Both the position numbers and the translations under genes were made by a program. A stretch of DNA of 8,819 nucleotides from Olsenella sp. (GTDB taxonomy: Bacteria > Actinomycetota > Coriobacteriia > Coriobacteriales > Atopobiaceae). This document shows, one piece after another, positions 1-6,755 of this stretch. How positions within the stretch are numbered: position 1 is the first letter of the stretch; each line of letters begins with the position of its first letter. The notes under the pieces are model-generated. The model saw only the letters and a program-made list of their open reading frames with translations. It searched no databases and was not told the DNA's origin. The stretch spans positions 1-8,819 of the forward strand of contig SUUD01000064.1 in the NCBI GenBank assembly GCA_015062715.1. Reading direction: 5' to 3'.

Positions 1-210
1 CTCGTCGGCGTCGGCGGCCCCAAAGCGGGCGAGCACGGCCACCACGCGGGAGGCGAGGCGGCTCCACATGCAGGCGACCATCCCCTCCTCGATCTCGCCC
101 GCGAAGGCGACCTGGCCCGTGAGCGGCCTCACCTGGTGCAGACCCAGCCCGCCCAGCTCGTCTGCCAGCAGTCGCTCGAAGCCCTTGGGGCATGTCGCAA
201 GAAACTCCAT
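1..210 (-). CDS. rlmL: RlmL-type 23S rRNA guanine-N2 methyltransferase, N-terminal part (cut by window edge)
   Basis: Only the first 70 residues lie in the window; the gene continues leftward. The visible part begins MEFLATCPKGFERLLADELG and contains the block MWSRLASR near residues 46-53. E. coli RlmL (YcbY) has the same pattern: a short start, then a G-E-LL-EL helix and the identical MWSRLASR block. This is the N-terminal ferredoxin-like region that precedes the THUMP and methyltransferase domains, and in the family it helps present rRNA to the catalytic domain. RlmL methylates G2445 of 23S rRNA with SAM in the cytoplasm. Some homologs are fused to RlmK (m7G2069), but that half is outside the window. 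The start is the ATG at 208-210 (minus strand), with an AAGGGTG stretch just upstream as a modest ribosome binding site. The gene is divergent from the next one. The family call is confident; whether it is the RlmKL fusion cannot be seen. Confidence 0.85.
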   Translation of the reverse strand, partial: MEFLATCPKGFERLLADELGGLGLHQVRPLTGQVAFAGEIEEGMVACMWSRLASRVVAVLARFGAADADE

Positions 211-249
211 CGGGACACCCTTCGCCCGTGCCGTGGTCGTACGCGTTGC

Positions 250-255
250 ATTATG
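250..255 (-). promoter_or_regulatory. candidate -10 box of the rlmL promoter
   Basis: On the minus strand this reads CATAAT, five of six matches to TATAAT. It would place transcription start near 243 and give a leader of about 33 bases before the rlmL ATG at 210. No convincing -35 box is present at 16-18 bases, so this rests on the -10 match and position alone. Confidence 0.3.
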
Positions 256-293
256 CCATGGGAGGGGCGGCCGGGCATGTCGGGGCGGCGCGA

Positions 294-299
294 TAGAAT
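294..299 (+). promoter_or_regulatory. candidate -10 box for the HExxH-protein gene
   Basis: TAGAAT matches TATAAT at five of six positions and fits the TAGnnT form common in actinobacteria. Transcription would start near 306. That removes the first possible start codon (298) and much of the first purine-rich ribosome site, and favours the start at 334. No recognisable -35 box is seen, so confidence is low. Confidence 0.3.
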
Positions 300-333
300 G
301 GAGGGGGGAGACGCCATGCGGGAGGAGGATGCC

Positions 334-1212
334 ATGGACAGGGTGCTTGCGCGCGGCGGGGATGTCGTGAGGGTGCTTGCGGGGCGCTTCCCCCAGCTCT
401 ATGTCGCACCGGCCGAGGGTGCGCAGGAGGCGCATCGGCTGGCGAGCGGCCGCGGCATCGCCCCGGCGGGCGCGACCCTGGACCACTTCGCCACGACTCC
501 CCGGGACGAGCTGCGCCTGGTGGACACCCCGGCCGGTCCGGTCGAGGTGGTGTTCCTCGAGCGCCGCGCAGACTTCGAGACGTTCCTGCAGATAGTGGGG
601 AACAAGTCCCGGCCCGTCCCCATCTTGCGCGCGGTGGGCGCCATCACCTACCGGGGTCTTCCCGACTGGGCCAAGGTCGCCGCGGCGCGCGCGGCATGGC
701 TCGAGGCCGGGGGCACCGACTGGCAGGCGGAGTTCTCGCGGCTCGCACGGGAGCCCGGCGCCTTCCGCTCCGAGATCGTGGTCATCTCCGAGGGGCCGTA
801 CAGCAACGTGCCGGCGTCCGAGACGCCCTACGACGAGGCCGCCTGGACGGCCGTCTCCCGAGAGATCCGCCTGTACCACGAGTGCGCGCACGTCGTGTGC
901 CGGCGCAGGCTGCCCCAGGACATCCTGCCGGTGTGGGACGAGGTCACCGCCGACGTCGTGGGCCTGCTCCGCGCGACGGGCGGCTACGACGCCTCCCTTG
1001 CCGCGCGCTTCCTGGGCGTCACGCCGGACGGCTATGCCGCCGGCAGGCTCGAGGAATACCTAAGCGAGGGACAGGCCGCCCACGTCGACGCGGTCTCCCG
1101 CGAGGTTCACGCCGCGCTCCTTCGCATTGAGGCGCTGTGCGGGGAGGCCGGGGCGGACGATCCCTTCGGCCTGCTGCTGCGGCTCAAGGCCGAGCCGTTC
1201 GTGGCGTACTAG
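334..1212 (+). CDS. unassigned protein with HExxH...ExxxD putative zinc-metalloprotease motif (292 aa)
   Basis: I do not recognise the family. The striking feature is HECAH at residues 182-186, followed 16 residues later by EVTAD at 203-207. An HExxH pair plus a downstream ExxxD is the zinc-site signature of gluzincin (thermolysin-like) metallopeptidases, in which the two His and the Glu bind zinc and the Glu of HExxH is the general base. Peptidase activity is therefore inferred, not shown. No signal peptide or membrane helix is visible, so it is probably cytoplasmic. The frame is open further upstream, but that stretch overlaps rlmL on the other strand. In-frame ATGs at 298, 316 and 334 are possible. 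I chose 334 because a full AGGAGG lies at 322-327, six bases before it; 316 also has a purine-rich site (300-310). It is divergent from rlmL and lies 117 bases ahead of the phosphomutase gene. A structural, non-catalytic zincin remains possible. Confidence 0.75.
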   Translation: MDRVLARGGDVVRVLAGRFPQLYVAPAEGAQEAHRLASGRGIAPAGATLDHFATTPRDELRLVDTPAGPVEVVFLERRADFETFLQIVGNKSRPVPILRAVGAITYRGLPDWAKVAAARAAWLEAGGTDWQAEFSRLAREPGAFRSEIVVISEGPYSNVPASETPYDEAAWTAVSREIRLYHECAHVVCRRRLPQDILPVWDEVTADVVGLLRATGGYDASLAARFLGVTPDGYAAGRLEEYLSEGQAAHVDAVSREVHAALLRIEALCGEAGADDPFGLLLRLKAEPFVAY

Positions 1213-1213
1213 G

Positions 1214-1259
1214 TGCGGCGGGGGCCTGTCGCGGGGTTTGTCCCGTCCGCGGCCCCGCA
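1214..1259 (+). terminator. imperfect GC-rich hairpin after the HExxH-protein gene
   Basis: GGCCCCGCA at 1251-1259 can pair with the GC-rich stretch beginning TGCGG at 1214 if a small bulge is allowed. An inner CGGG/CCCG pairing encloses a TTTG-containing loop. No T-run follows, so this is at best a weak terminator. The same bases overlap the candidate pgcA promoter. Confidence 0.25.
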
Positions 1260-1266
1260 TTAGGTT
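1238..1266 (+). promoter_or_regulatory. candidate pgcA promoter (TTGTCC-17-TAGGTT)
   Basis: TTGTCC at 1238-1243 matches TTGACA at four positions. It is followed, after exactly 17 bases, by TAGGTT at 1261-1266, which fits the TAGnnT -10 form common in actinobacterial promoters. Transcription would start near 1273, about 57 bases ahead of the phosphomutase ATG. The match is moderate, and read-through from the upstream gene is an alternative. Confidence 0.4.
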
Positions 1267-1290
1267 TACCATAGGAGCGTTGGGCAAACA

Positions 1291-1307
1291 GCGGCCGGGC
1301 CGGCCGC
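1291..1307 (+). promoter_or_regulatory. perfect GC-only hairpin in the pgcA leader
   Basis: GCGGCCG and CGGCCGC form a perfect 7-bp stem around a GGC loop. It ends 11 bases before the purine-rich ribosome site (about 1318-1325, AGGGAG) of the phosphomutase gene. A stable hairpin here would lie in the 5' leader if the promoter at 1238-1266 is right. It could affect messenger stability or translation, or be chance in GC-rich DNA. Confidence 0.35.
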
Positions 1308-1329
1308 GAGGAAACAAGAGGGAGACCCC

Positions 1330-3051
1330 ATGGACAATGCCATCTCCGAGCTCATCCAGGTCTGGAACGAGAAGGTCACGATTCCCGACCTGCGCGAGGA
1401 GCTCGACGCCCTGCTCGCCGAGGGGGACGAGGACAAGCTCTTCGACGCGTTCTACCGCAGCCTCGAGTTTGGCACCGCGGGCCTGCGCGGCACCCTTGGT
1501 GTGGGCACCAACCGCATGAACGAGTATGTGGTGGCGCAGGCCACCAAGGGCGTCGCCGACTACCTCAACGCCCATTACGAGAACCCCACCCTGGCCCTCG
1601 CGCGCGACTCGCGCCTCAAGGGCGAGCAGTTCCAGAAGGTGGCCGCGGGCGTGCTCGCCGCCGCCGGCGTCAAGGTCTACGTCTACCCGCGCATCGAGCC
1701 CGTCCCCACGCTGTCCTTCGCCGTGCGCTACCTGCACACCTCCGCGGGCATCGTGCTCACCGCCTCGCACAACCCGGCGCCCTACAACGGCTACAAGGTC
1801 TACAACGACAACGGCGGCCAGATTGCCAACGAGGCGGCCGACGAGATCAGCGCCAACATCGCCAAGGTCGACCCCTTCGACGTGCCCATCATGGACTTCG
1901 ACGAGGCAATCGAGAAGGGCCTCGTGGTCTGGACCCCCGAGGAGGTCCTCGACTCCTTCATCGAGAACGTCAAGAAGGTCTCCGTCCCCGGCTTCAAGGC
2001 CGCCGACGGCTACAAGGTGGTCTATACCCCGCTCAACGGCACCGGCATGGAGTGCGTGACCCGCATCCTCAAGGAGATCGGCGTCGAGGATGTCTCGGTC
2101 GTGCCCGAGCAGGCCATGCCCGACGGCCACTTCCCCACGTGCACCTATCCCAACCCCGAGTTCCGCGAGGCCCTCGAGCTCGCCCTCAAGCTCGCCGAGG
2201 AGGTCAAGCCCAACCTGGTCGTGGCCACCGACCCCGATGCCGACCGCATGGGTGCCGCCATCCCGCATGACGGCGACTACGTGCTTATCAGCGGCAACGA
2301 GATGGGCGTCCTGCTCATGGACTGGCTGGCCCAGCAGGCCCAGAAGAACGGTGAGGACGTCGCCTCCAAGGTCGCCGTCACCACGATCGTCTCGTCCACC
2401 ATGCCCGACGCGCTCGCCGAGGACTGGGGCTTCGAGGTCCGTCGCGTCCTCACCGGCTTCAAGTACATCGGCGACCAGATCGACCAGCTCAAGGACGCCG
2501 GCGAGGAGGACCGCTACCTCATGGGCTTCGAGGAGTCCTATGGCTACCTGGCGGGCACGCACGCCCGTGACAAGGACGCCATCGTCGCCACCATGCTCTG
2601 CGTCGAGATGGCCTCCGACTACGCCGCCCGCGGCATGGACCTCTACGAGGCCATGGAGGAGCTCTACAAGAAGTACGGCTACTACCTCAACGGCACCGTC
2701 AACGCCAGCTTCCCCGGTGCCTCCGGCGCCGAGAAGATGGCGGGCATCATGACGGGGCTGCGCGAGAGCCCGCTGTCGCAGATCGCCGGCCTGCCGGTAG
2801 TCGGCACCACCGACTTCAAGCCCGGCGTGGAGATGCCGCGCGTGGGCGGCCTGCAGAAGGAGGCGGCGCAGGTGCTGCCCGGCACCAACGTCATCGAGTA
2901 CCGCCTCGAGGGTGGCAACAAGGTCATCTTCCGTCCGTCGGGCACCGAGCCCAAGGTCAAGGCCTACCTCTTCGCCAAGGGCGCCACGCGCGCCGAGGCC
3001 GAGGAGGTCCGCGCCAAGCTGCAGGCCGCCGCGGAGCAGATCCTGAGCTAG
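1330..3051 (+). CDS. pgcA: phosphoglucomutase/phosphomannomutase, PgcA type (573 aa)
   Basis: Alpha-D-phosphohexomutase that interconverts glucose-1-phosphate and glucose-6-phosphate (often also mannose phosphates). It links glycolysis to nucleotide-sugar, glycogen and cell-envelope polysaccharide synthesis in the cytoplasm. All four family signatures are present and in order. GTAGLRG at 48-54 is the N-terminal phosphate loop. TASHNP at 144-149 has Ser146 as the catalytic phosphoserine. DPDADR at 301-306 carries the three Asp that bind Mg2+. GFEESYGY at 399-406 is the sugar-recognition loop, and RPSGTEPK at 535-542 is the C-terminal phosphate-binding loop. Length agrees with the roughly 580-residue PgcA/YhxB branch, as does the N-terminal helical stretch before the FGTAGLRG block. 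The ATG at 1330 has AGGGAG at 1319-1324, five bases upstream. It stands alone with a strong terminator behind it. Exact hexose preference cannot be read from the sequence. Confidence 0.95.
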   Translation: MDNAISELIQVWNEKVTIPDLREELDALLAEGDEDKLFDAFYRSLEFGTAGLRGTLGVGTNRMNEYVVAQATKGVADYLNAHYENPTLALARDSRLKGEQFQKVAAGVLAAAGVKVYVYPRIEPVPTLSFAVRYLHTSAGIVLTASHNPAPYNGYKVYNDNGGQIANEAADEISANIAKVDPFDVPIMDFDEAIEKGLVVWTPEEVLDSFIENVKKVSVPGFKAADGYKVVYTPLNGTGMECVTRILKEIGVEDVSVVPEQAMPDGHFPTCTYPNPEFREALELALKLAEEVKPNLVVATDPDADRMGAAIPHDGDYVLISGNEMGVLLMDWLAQQAQKNGEDVASKVAVTTIVSSTMPDALAEDWGFEVRRVLTGFKYIGDQIDQLKDAGEEDRYLMGFEESYGYLAGTHARDKDAIVATMLCVEMASDYAARGMDLYEAMEELYKKYGYYLNGTVNASFPGASGAEKMAGIMTGLRESPLSQIAGLPVVGTTDFKPGVEMPRVGGLQKEAAQVLPGTNVIEYRLEGGNKVIFRPSGTEPKVKAYLFAKGATRAEAEEVRAKLQAAAEQILS

Positions 3052-3074
3052 GCATCAGGCAGTTGGAACACTGT

Positions 3075-3106
3075 GGGGCGCCCTTGCGAGAGGGCGCCCT
3101 CTTTTA
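3075..3106 (+). terminator. intrinsic terminator of pgcA
   Basis: GGGCGCCCT (3076-3084) and AGGGCGCCC (3091-3099) form a perfect 9-bp stem with a 6-base loop, followed directly by TCTTTTA. It begins 24 bases after the pgcA stop codon. The stem and T-run are classical for Rho-independent termination. Confidence 0.9.
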
Positions 3107-3175
3107 TGCGAGATACTTCTTGGGATACTTGCAGGAACACCGAAAGGCATATTGGTGATACTGGCTAGATAGCTG

Positions 3176-3190
3176 ATATTAATGCAATAT
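3176..3190. repeat. ATGCAATAT repeat copy 1 within an ATATT/AATAT dyad
   Basis: ATATT-AATGC-AATAT is a perfect 5-bp-arm inverted repeat, and its right part is the first copy of ATGCAATAT. It lies about 91 bases upstream of the -35 box of the M14 peptidase promoter. A protein-binding site is possible but unproven. Confidence 0.3.
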
Positions 3191-3230
3191 AGTTTCCTAA
3201 AGCACCATATAACTACAGGTATATTCAGTA

Positions 3231-3253
3231 ATATTCGCAACTATATGCAATAT
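3231..3253. repeat. ATGCAATAT repeat copy 2 within an imperfect dyad
   Basis: ATATTCGCA and TGCAATAT pair as an inverted repeat with one unpaired base, across six bases. The right arm is the second copy of ATGCAATAT, ending 27 bases before the -35 box at 3281, a normal distance for an activator or upstream repressor site. ATATTCAGTA at 3221-3230 is a partial tandem copy of the left side. Confidence 0.3.
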
Positions 3254-3280
3254 CGCTCGCCGAATGAAGCTGAAATACTC

Positions 3281-3308
3281 TTGAAATAATATCCATATGA
3301 CCTATAGT
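3281..3308 (+). promoter_or_regulatory. sigma-70-type promoter of the M14 peptidase gene
   Basis: TTGAAA (3281-3286) and TATAGT (3303-3308) each match consensus at five of six positions, with 16 bases between them. Transcription would start near 3315, giving a leader of about 56 bases before the ATG at 3371. The surrounding AT-rich DNA supports this as a real promoter. Confidence 0.7.
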
Positions 3309-3323
3309 CGGGGTCTGTCTGTT

Positions 3324-3343
3324 TGGAGCATGCCCATGCTCCA
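3324..3343. promoter_or_regulatory. perfect 20-base dyad downstream of the promoter (operator or leader hairpin)
   Basis: TGGAGCATG and CATGCTCCA are perfect 9-base inverted repeats separated by CC, starting about 9 bases after the predicted transcription start. As DNA this is a typical place for a repressor operator. As RNA it can fold into a stem of at least 7 bp with a GCCC or similar loop, 18 bases ahead of the GGAGA ribosome site. No T-run follows, so it is not an intrinsic terminator. Confidence 0.6.
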
Positions 3344-3370
3344 TCCCACCCACGGTGAAAGGAGAAACCA

Positions 3371-6300
3371 ATGTCATCAATGCGCAGGGCGGTGCTGACG
3401 CCGCTCCTGGGCGTCGCGCTCGTCGCGAGCCTGGGGCTTGTCGCACCGCCCGCCATCGCAGCGACGGGGGACGACGCCGTCGCGACGCAGGCCCAGGGGG
3501 ATGGCCTGACCATCACCCGGACCGACGACGCCTACGAACAGGGCACGCCCGTCATGGTCTCGCTCGTCGAGGAGCGCAGCTACCAGGTCGACGTTCCCTT
3601 TGCCGACAAGACGGCCGACGAGCTCACCGAGCTCGTCGCATCGGGTGACGTGACCCTCTCGCTCGACCGCGAGCAGGGCGTCGTCGACGAGGCCGCCTAC
3701 CCCCACCAGTGGCTCGGTGGTCCCCTCGACCAGTGGATGACGGTCCACACCACCGACGAGTGGTACGAGATCGACAACGAGTCCAAGCCCCTCTTCAAGG
3801 ACATCGAGGCCACCGTCGTCGACGTCGACGGCGTTCCCACGGTGCGCTTCACCTTCTCCAACGAGCTCATGTACGGGCTCAACGGCATCGACGTCCGCGC
3901 CCGCGAGCTCACCCGCTCGTCGATGCTCGACTACACGGGCACCTACCAGCTCTCCTGCAAGGTGGGCGACGAGGTCGTGGCCTCCTGCCCCATGGACGTG
4001 CGTCCCTATGACGAGTTCAGGACCCAGGACGAGATTGACGCCGAGCTCCCCGAGCTCGTCGAGCGCGCCAAGGCCAACGGCCTCTACGCCGAGGTCCAGC
4101 AGTTCGGCACCTCGTCCAACGGCAGGCCCATGAACGTCGTGTTCGTCGCCAAGGACGCCCAGGACCTGGCCGACTACCAGGAGCTCAAGGCCCGCATGGA
4201 GGAGGATCCCGCCGCCGTCCAGGAGCAGGTCCGTTCCGGCGAGCTCACCTACAAGGTGCCGGTGGTCTACAGCAACGTCCACGCGGACGAGATCGTGGCG
4301 GTCGACGCCGTCATGGAGTTCCTCGAGGACCTCGCCGACAACCAGCCCATCTCCTACCGTCGCCTGACCAACCTCACCGACGCCGGCCGCGACGAGCTTG
4401 CCACCGAGATGGCGCTCGACCGCACGGTCTGGTCGGACCTCATCGCCGACAAGGTCACCGGCATGGGCTACCTGCGCGGCGATGGCGGCGAGGGCCATGG
4501 CATCTGCTATGACGAGCCCTACACCGCCTCCTCCGACCTCAGCGAGGAGGAGTTGTCGACGTACTACGACATGGCCGACGAGACCTTCGTCCCCTCCGAG
4601 ATCCTCGACGACGTGTTCTTCATCCTCGTCCCCTCCGAGAACGTCGACGCCCGCGAGCTCAACGTCCGCACCAACGGCAACGGCTTCGACCTCAACAGGG
4701 ACAACACCTACCAGACCCAGCCCGAGACCCAGGCCATGAGCGGGCTCATCACCGAGTGGGACCCCATCTCGCTGCACGAGGTCCACGGCTACTACCAGCA
4801 GTTCCAGGTCGAGCCCTGCTCGCCCACGCACGACCCCAACAACGAGTACGACCTGTTCATCGACACCGCGCTCGAGCAGGGCGAGTACTTCATGTCGTGC
4901 GCCTGTGCCAACAACGAGACCATCAACAGCGTCCAGATGCCCATGCGCGACTACCTCAAGGTCCAGCCTGACGGCACGCGCTTCTGGGAGTACCCCTTCG
5001 ACGACATGTCGACCAGCTACACCCCGCAGTACGCGATGATGCACGGCACCAACGCCTACACCGTCGAGGCGCCGTATGGCTCCACCGACGCCGTCTACGC
5101 CCTCGAGTACGGCTTCATCGGCAACGCCCGCTTCGTGGTCGAGAACAAGGACCGCATGTTCCTCAACCAGCTCGAGCGCTATCGCCGCGGCGTCGAGAAC
5201 ATCGACGCCGACGAGATCCGTCCCTACTACGTGAACCAGGCCGACGAGCCCGGCGCCGAGGCCGACGTGTTCCGCCCGCGCGACAACGAGAACCACAACT
5301 TCTTCCCCGAGTACTACGTCATTCCCCTGGACCCCGCCCTGCAGCAGGACCGCGCCGCTGCCTGCGAGAGCGTGGACTTCCTGATCCACAACGGCGTCAA
5401 GGTGAGCGCCACCACCACCGACGTGACGGTGGGCGACGTCACCTACCCGGCCGGCACCATCGTGGTCGACATGCACCAGGCGAAGAGGAACATGGCCAAC
5501 TGCGCCCTCTATCCCAACCTGGTCATCAGCGACTGGTCGCAGGGCTCGCTCTACTCCGAGCCGGTCACCAACTTCGCGGAGTTCCGCGGCTATGACATGG
5601 ACACCGTCCGCACCGCCGGTGCCTTCCCCGCCGAGTCCCTCGAGGCCATCGACCAGGCCCCCGCGCAGCAGAGCGTCATCGAGGGCGAGGGCGCCTGGGC
5701 CATCATCCACAACGACTCCCTCGAGGCCATCCGCTCGGTCAACGAGCTGCTCGCCAATGGGTGCGCCGTCGGGCTCGTGACCGAGGGCGAGAGCGAGGGC
5801 GACTACGTCGTCTCCGCCGACGACCTCGCCGGCGTCTCGGACGACCACGTGCTCAGCGTCTCGCTGACCGACGAGCTGCCCGCCGCGCAGACCATCGCCA
5901 ATGACATCGCCATCTACGTCCCCTGCTATGACGACCCCTCCGTCGTCGACGGCGATGGCAACGACATCGGCATGGACGGCTACTTTGCGCGTCTCAACAC
6001 CAACTACAACTGGGACCGCTTCGCCCTCGCCCAGCAGATGGGCTTCACCCTGGTCGACACCCCCGACCAGGCCAACGTCATCGCCGGCAGCCAGTCGCTG
6101 ACCGACGACGTGGCCGCGAAGGTCAAGGGTGGCACGCCCTATGTGGGCTACACCTACGAGGCGCTGAGCTCGGTCACCGGCCTCATCGACGGCTTCGACT
6201 TCGCGCCCAACGGCGACGACGCGTGGACGAGCTACGACGCCTTCGGCACCGTGGAGTTCCCCGAGGACGACATCGTCACCGCGACCTACGCCAACGAGGG

Positions 6301-6730
6301 CGACTACCTCATGTACGGCTATGGCGGCAACTGGATCAGCGAGGTGCCCGACGGCGCCAAGGTGCTCATCCGCATGAGCGACGACGACCTCGTCGAGGGC
6401 TTCATGGGCACCGACCACATCGACCAGTACAAGGGGTCGGTCCAGGCCATTGAGTATGACCAGGACGGCATGAACGTCACCCTGTTCGCCAACACGCTGA
6501 CCAACAAGGCCCACCAGCAGGACGACTACCGCTACCTCACCGCGTCCATCTATTCCAAGATGCTCGTGGGTGACTTCAACGGCGAGGCTCCCGCCGAGGC
6601 TCCCGCCGAGGCTGCCGCCGAGGCCCCCGCGGCCTCCGGCTCGGTGCCCGTGTGGGCGATCTGCCTGGGCGTCGCCGCCGTGGCAGGCGCCATCTGGTAC
6701 TTCGTGAGGAACCGCAAGGCCAAGGACTAG
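3371..6730 (+). CDS. secreted, membrane-anchored M14 family zinc carboxypeptidase (1119 aa)
   Basis: Large extracellular metallocarboxypeptidase. Residues 1-30 form a signal peptide (RR, hydrophobic core, AIA before A31). Residues 31 to about 220 form an acidic, beta-rich N-terminal region. The M14 catalytic domain follows with every key element: HADE at 304-307 (zinc His304 and Glu307), DLNRDN at 440-445 (substrate-binding Asn/Arg pair), LHEVHG at 468-473 (third zinc ligand, probably His469) and TVEAPYG with Glu566 as the catalytic Glu. About 450 further residues form an unassigned acidic C-terminal region. The end has a 12-base tandem repeat encoding APAE (residues 1073-1084), a hydrophobic helix at about 1092-1112 and a basic RNRKAKD tail, so the protein should sit on the outer face of the membrane. 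Several Cys could form disulfides. GGAGA at 3361-3365, five bases ahead, supports the ATG at 3371. Substrate (peptides or peptidoglycan stem peptides) is unknown. It is far longer than the usual M14 catalytic domain of about 300 residues. Confidence 0.9.
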   Translation: MSSMRRAVLTPLLGVALVASLGLVAPPAIAATGDDAVATQAQGDGLTITRTDDAYEQGTPVMVSLVEERSYQVDVPFADKTADELTELVASGDVTLSLDREQGVVDEAAYPHQWLGGPLDQWMTVHTTDEWYEIDNESKPLFKDIEATVVDVDGVPTVRFTFSNELMYGLNGIDVRARELTRSSMLDYTGTYQLSCKVGDEVVASCPMDVRPYDEFRTQDEIDAELPELVERAKANGLYAEVQQFGTSSNGRPMNVVFVAKDAQDLADYQELKARMEEDPAAVQEQVRSGELTYKVPVVYSNVHADEIVAVDAVMEFLEDLADNQPISYRRLTNLTDAGRDELATEMALDRTVWSDLIADKVTGMGYLRGDGGEGHGICYDEPYTASSDLSEEELSTYYDMADETFVPSEILDDVFFILVPSENVDARELNVRTNGNGFDLNRDNTYQTQPETQAMSGLITEWDPISLHEVHGYYQQFQVEPCSPTHDPNNEYDLFIDTALEQGEYFMSCACANNETINSVQMPMRDYLKVQPDGTRFWEYPFDDMSTSYTPQYAMMHGTNAYTVEAPYGSTDAVYALEYGFIGNARFVVENKDRMFLNQLERYRRGVENIDADEIRPYYVNQADEPGAEADVFRPRDNENHNFFPEYYVIPLDPALQQDRAAACESVDFLIHNGVKVSATTTDVTVGDVTYPAGTIVVDMHQAKRNMANCALYPNLVISDWSQGSLYSEPVTNFAEFRGYDMDTVRTAGAFPAESLEAIDQAPAQQSVIEGEGAWAIIHNDSLEAIRSVNELLANGCAVGLVTEGESEGDYVVSADDLAGVSDDHVLSVSLTDELPAAQTIANDIAIYVPCYDDPSVVDGDGNDIGMDGYFARLNTNYNWDRFALAQQMGFTLVDTPDQANVIAGSQSLTDDVAAKVKGGTPYVGYTYEALSSVTGLIDGFDFAPNGDDAWTSYDAFGTVEFPEDDIVTATYANEGDYLMYGYGGNWISEVPDGAKVLIRMSDDDLVEGFMGTDHIDQYKGSVQAIEYDQDGMNVTLFANTLTNKAHQQDDYRYLTASIYSKMLVGDFNGEAPAEAPAEAAAEAPAASGSVPVWAICLGVAAVAGAIWYFVRNRKAKD
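6587..6622 (+). repeat. three 12-base tandem repeats encoding an Ala/Pro/Glu linker
   Basis: GCTCCCGCCGAG occurs twice, followed by a third copy with one base change (GCTGCCGCCGAG). They encode APAE-APAE-AAAE just before the C-terminal membrane helix of the M14 peptidase. This is a wall-spanning linker type, and its length may vary between strains by repeat slippage. Confidence 0.8.
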
Positions 6731-6755
6731 TCCCGGCAGGCTCCCCCCCCATGCG

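Larger units (their letters stand above)
3107..3280. other. AT-rich intergenic control region with repeated ATGCAATAT motifs
   Basis: No credible gene lies here. The 200 bases from 3111 to 3310 have 73 G or C (about 37%), against clearly GC-rich flanking genes. Visible small structures are ATGCAATAT at 3182-3190 and again at 3245-3253, 63 bases apart. ATATT-5-AATAT is an inverted repeat at 3176-3190. A second, imperfect inverted repeat has ATATTCGCA (3231-3239) against TGCAATAT (3246-3253). GATACT occurs three times, at 3112, 3124 and 3157. These could be regulator sites for the M14 peptidase gene or simply AT-rich sequence; no known regulator consensus is recognised. Confidence 0.5.

Noticed and set aside
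136..333. N-terminal extension of the HExxH protein to the ATG at 136
   Set aside because: It would overlap the start of rlmL on the opposite strand, has no ribosome site and encodes basic, Cys-rich sequence typical of a wrong frame.
1060..2562. 500-codon open frame antisense to the phosphomutase gene
   Set aside because: It is the same codon-bias shadow with low-complexity composition. The plus strand carries four intact phosphohexomutase motifs.
3055..3240. 61-codon minus-strand open frame in the AT-rich intergenic region
   Set aside because: It runs into the pgcA terminator, has no ribosome site and has no recognisable feature. The region is better explained as control DNA.
3107..3310. 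AT-rich region considered as the edge of a mobile element or attachment site
   Set aside because: There is no integrase, transposase, tRNA gene or target-site duplication, and the genes on both sides have the same GC-rich codon use.
6743..6750. Run of eight C between the convergent genes, considered as a phase-variation tract
   Set aside because: It lies downstream of one stop codon and outside the other gene, not in a coding or promoter position where length change would switch expression.
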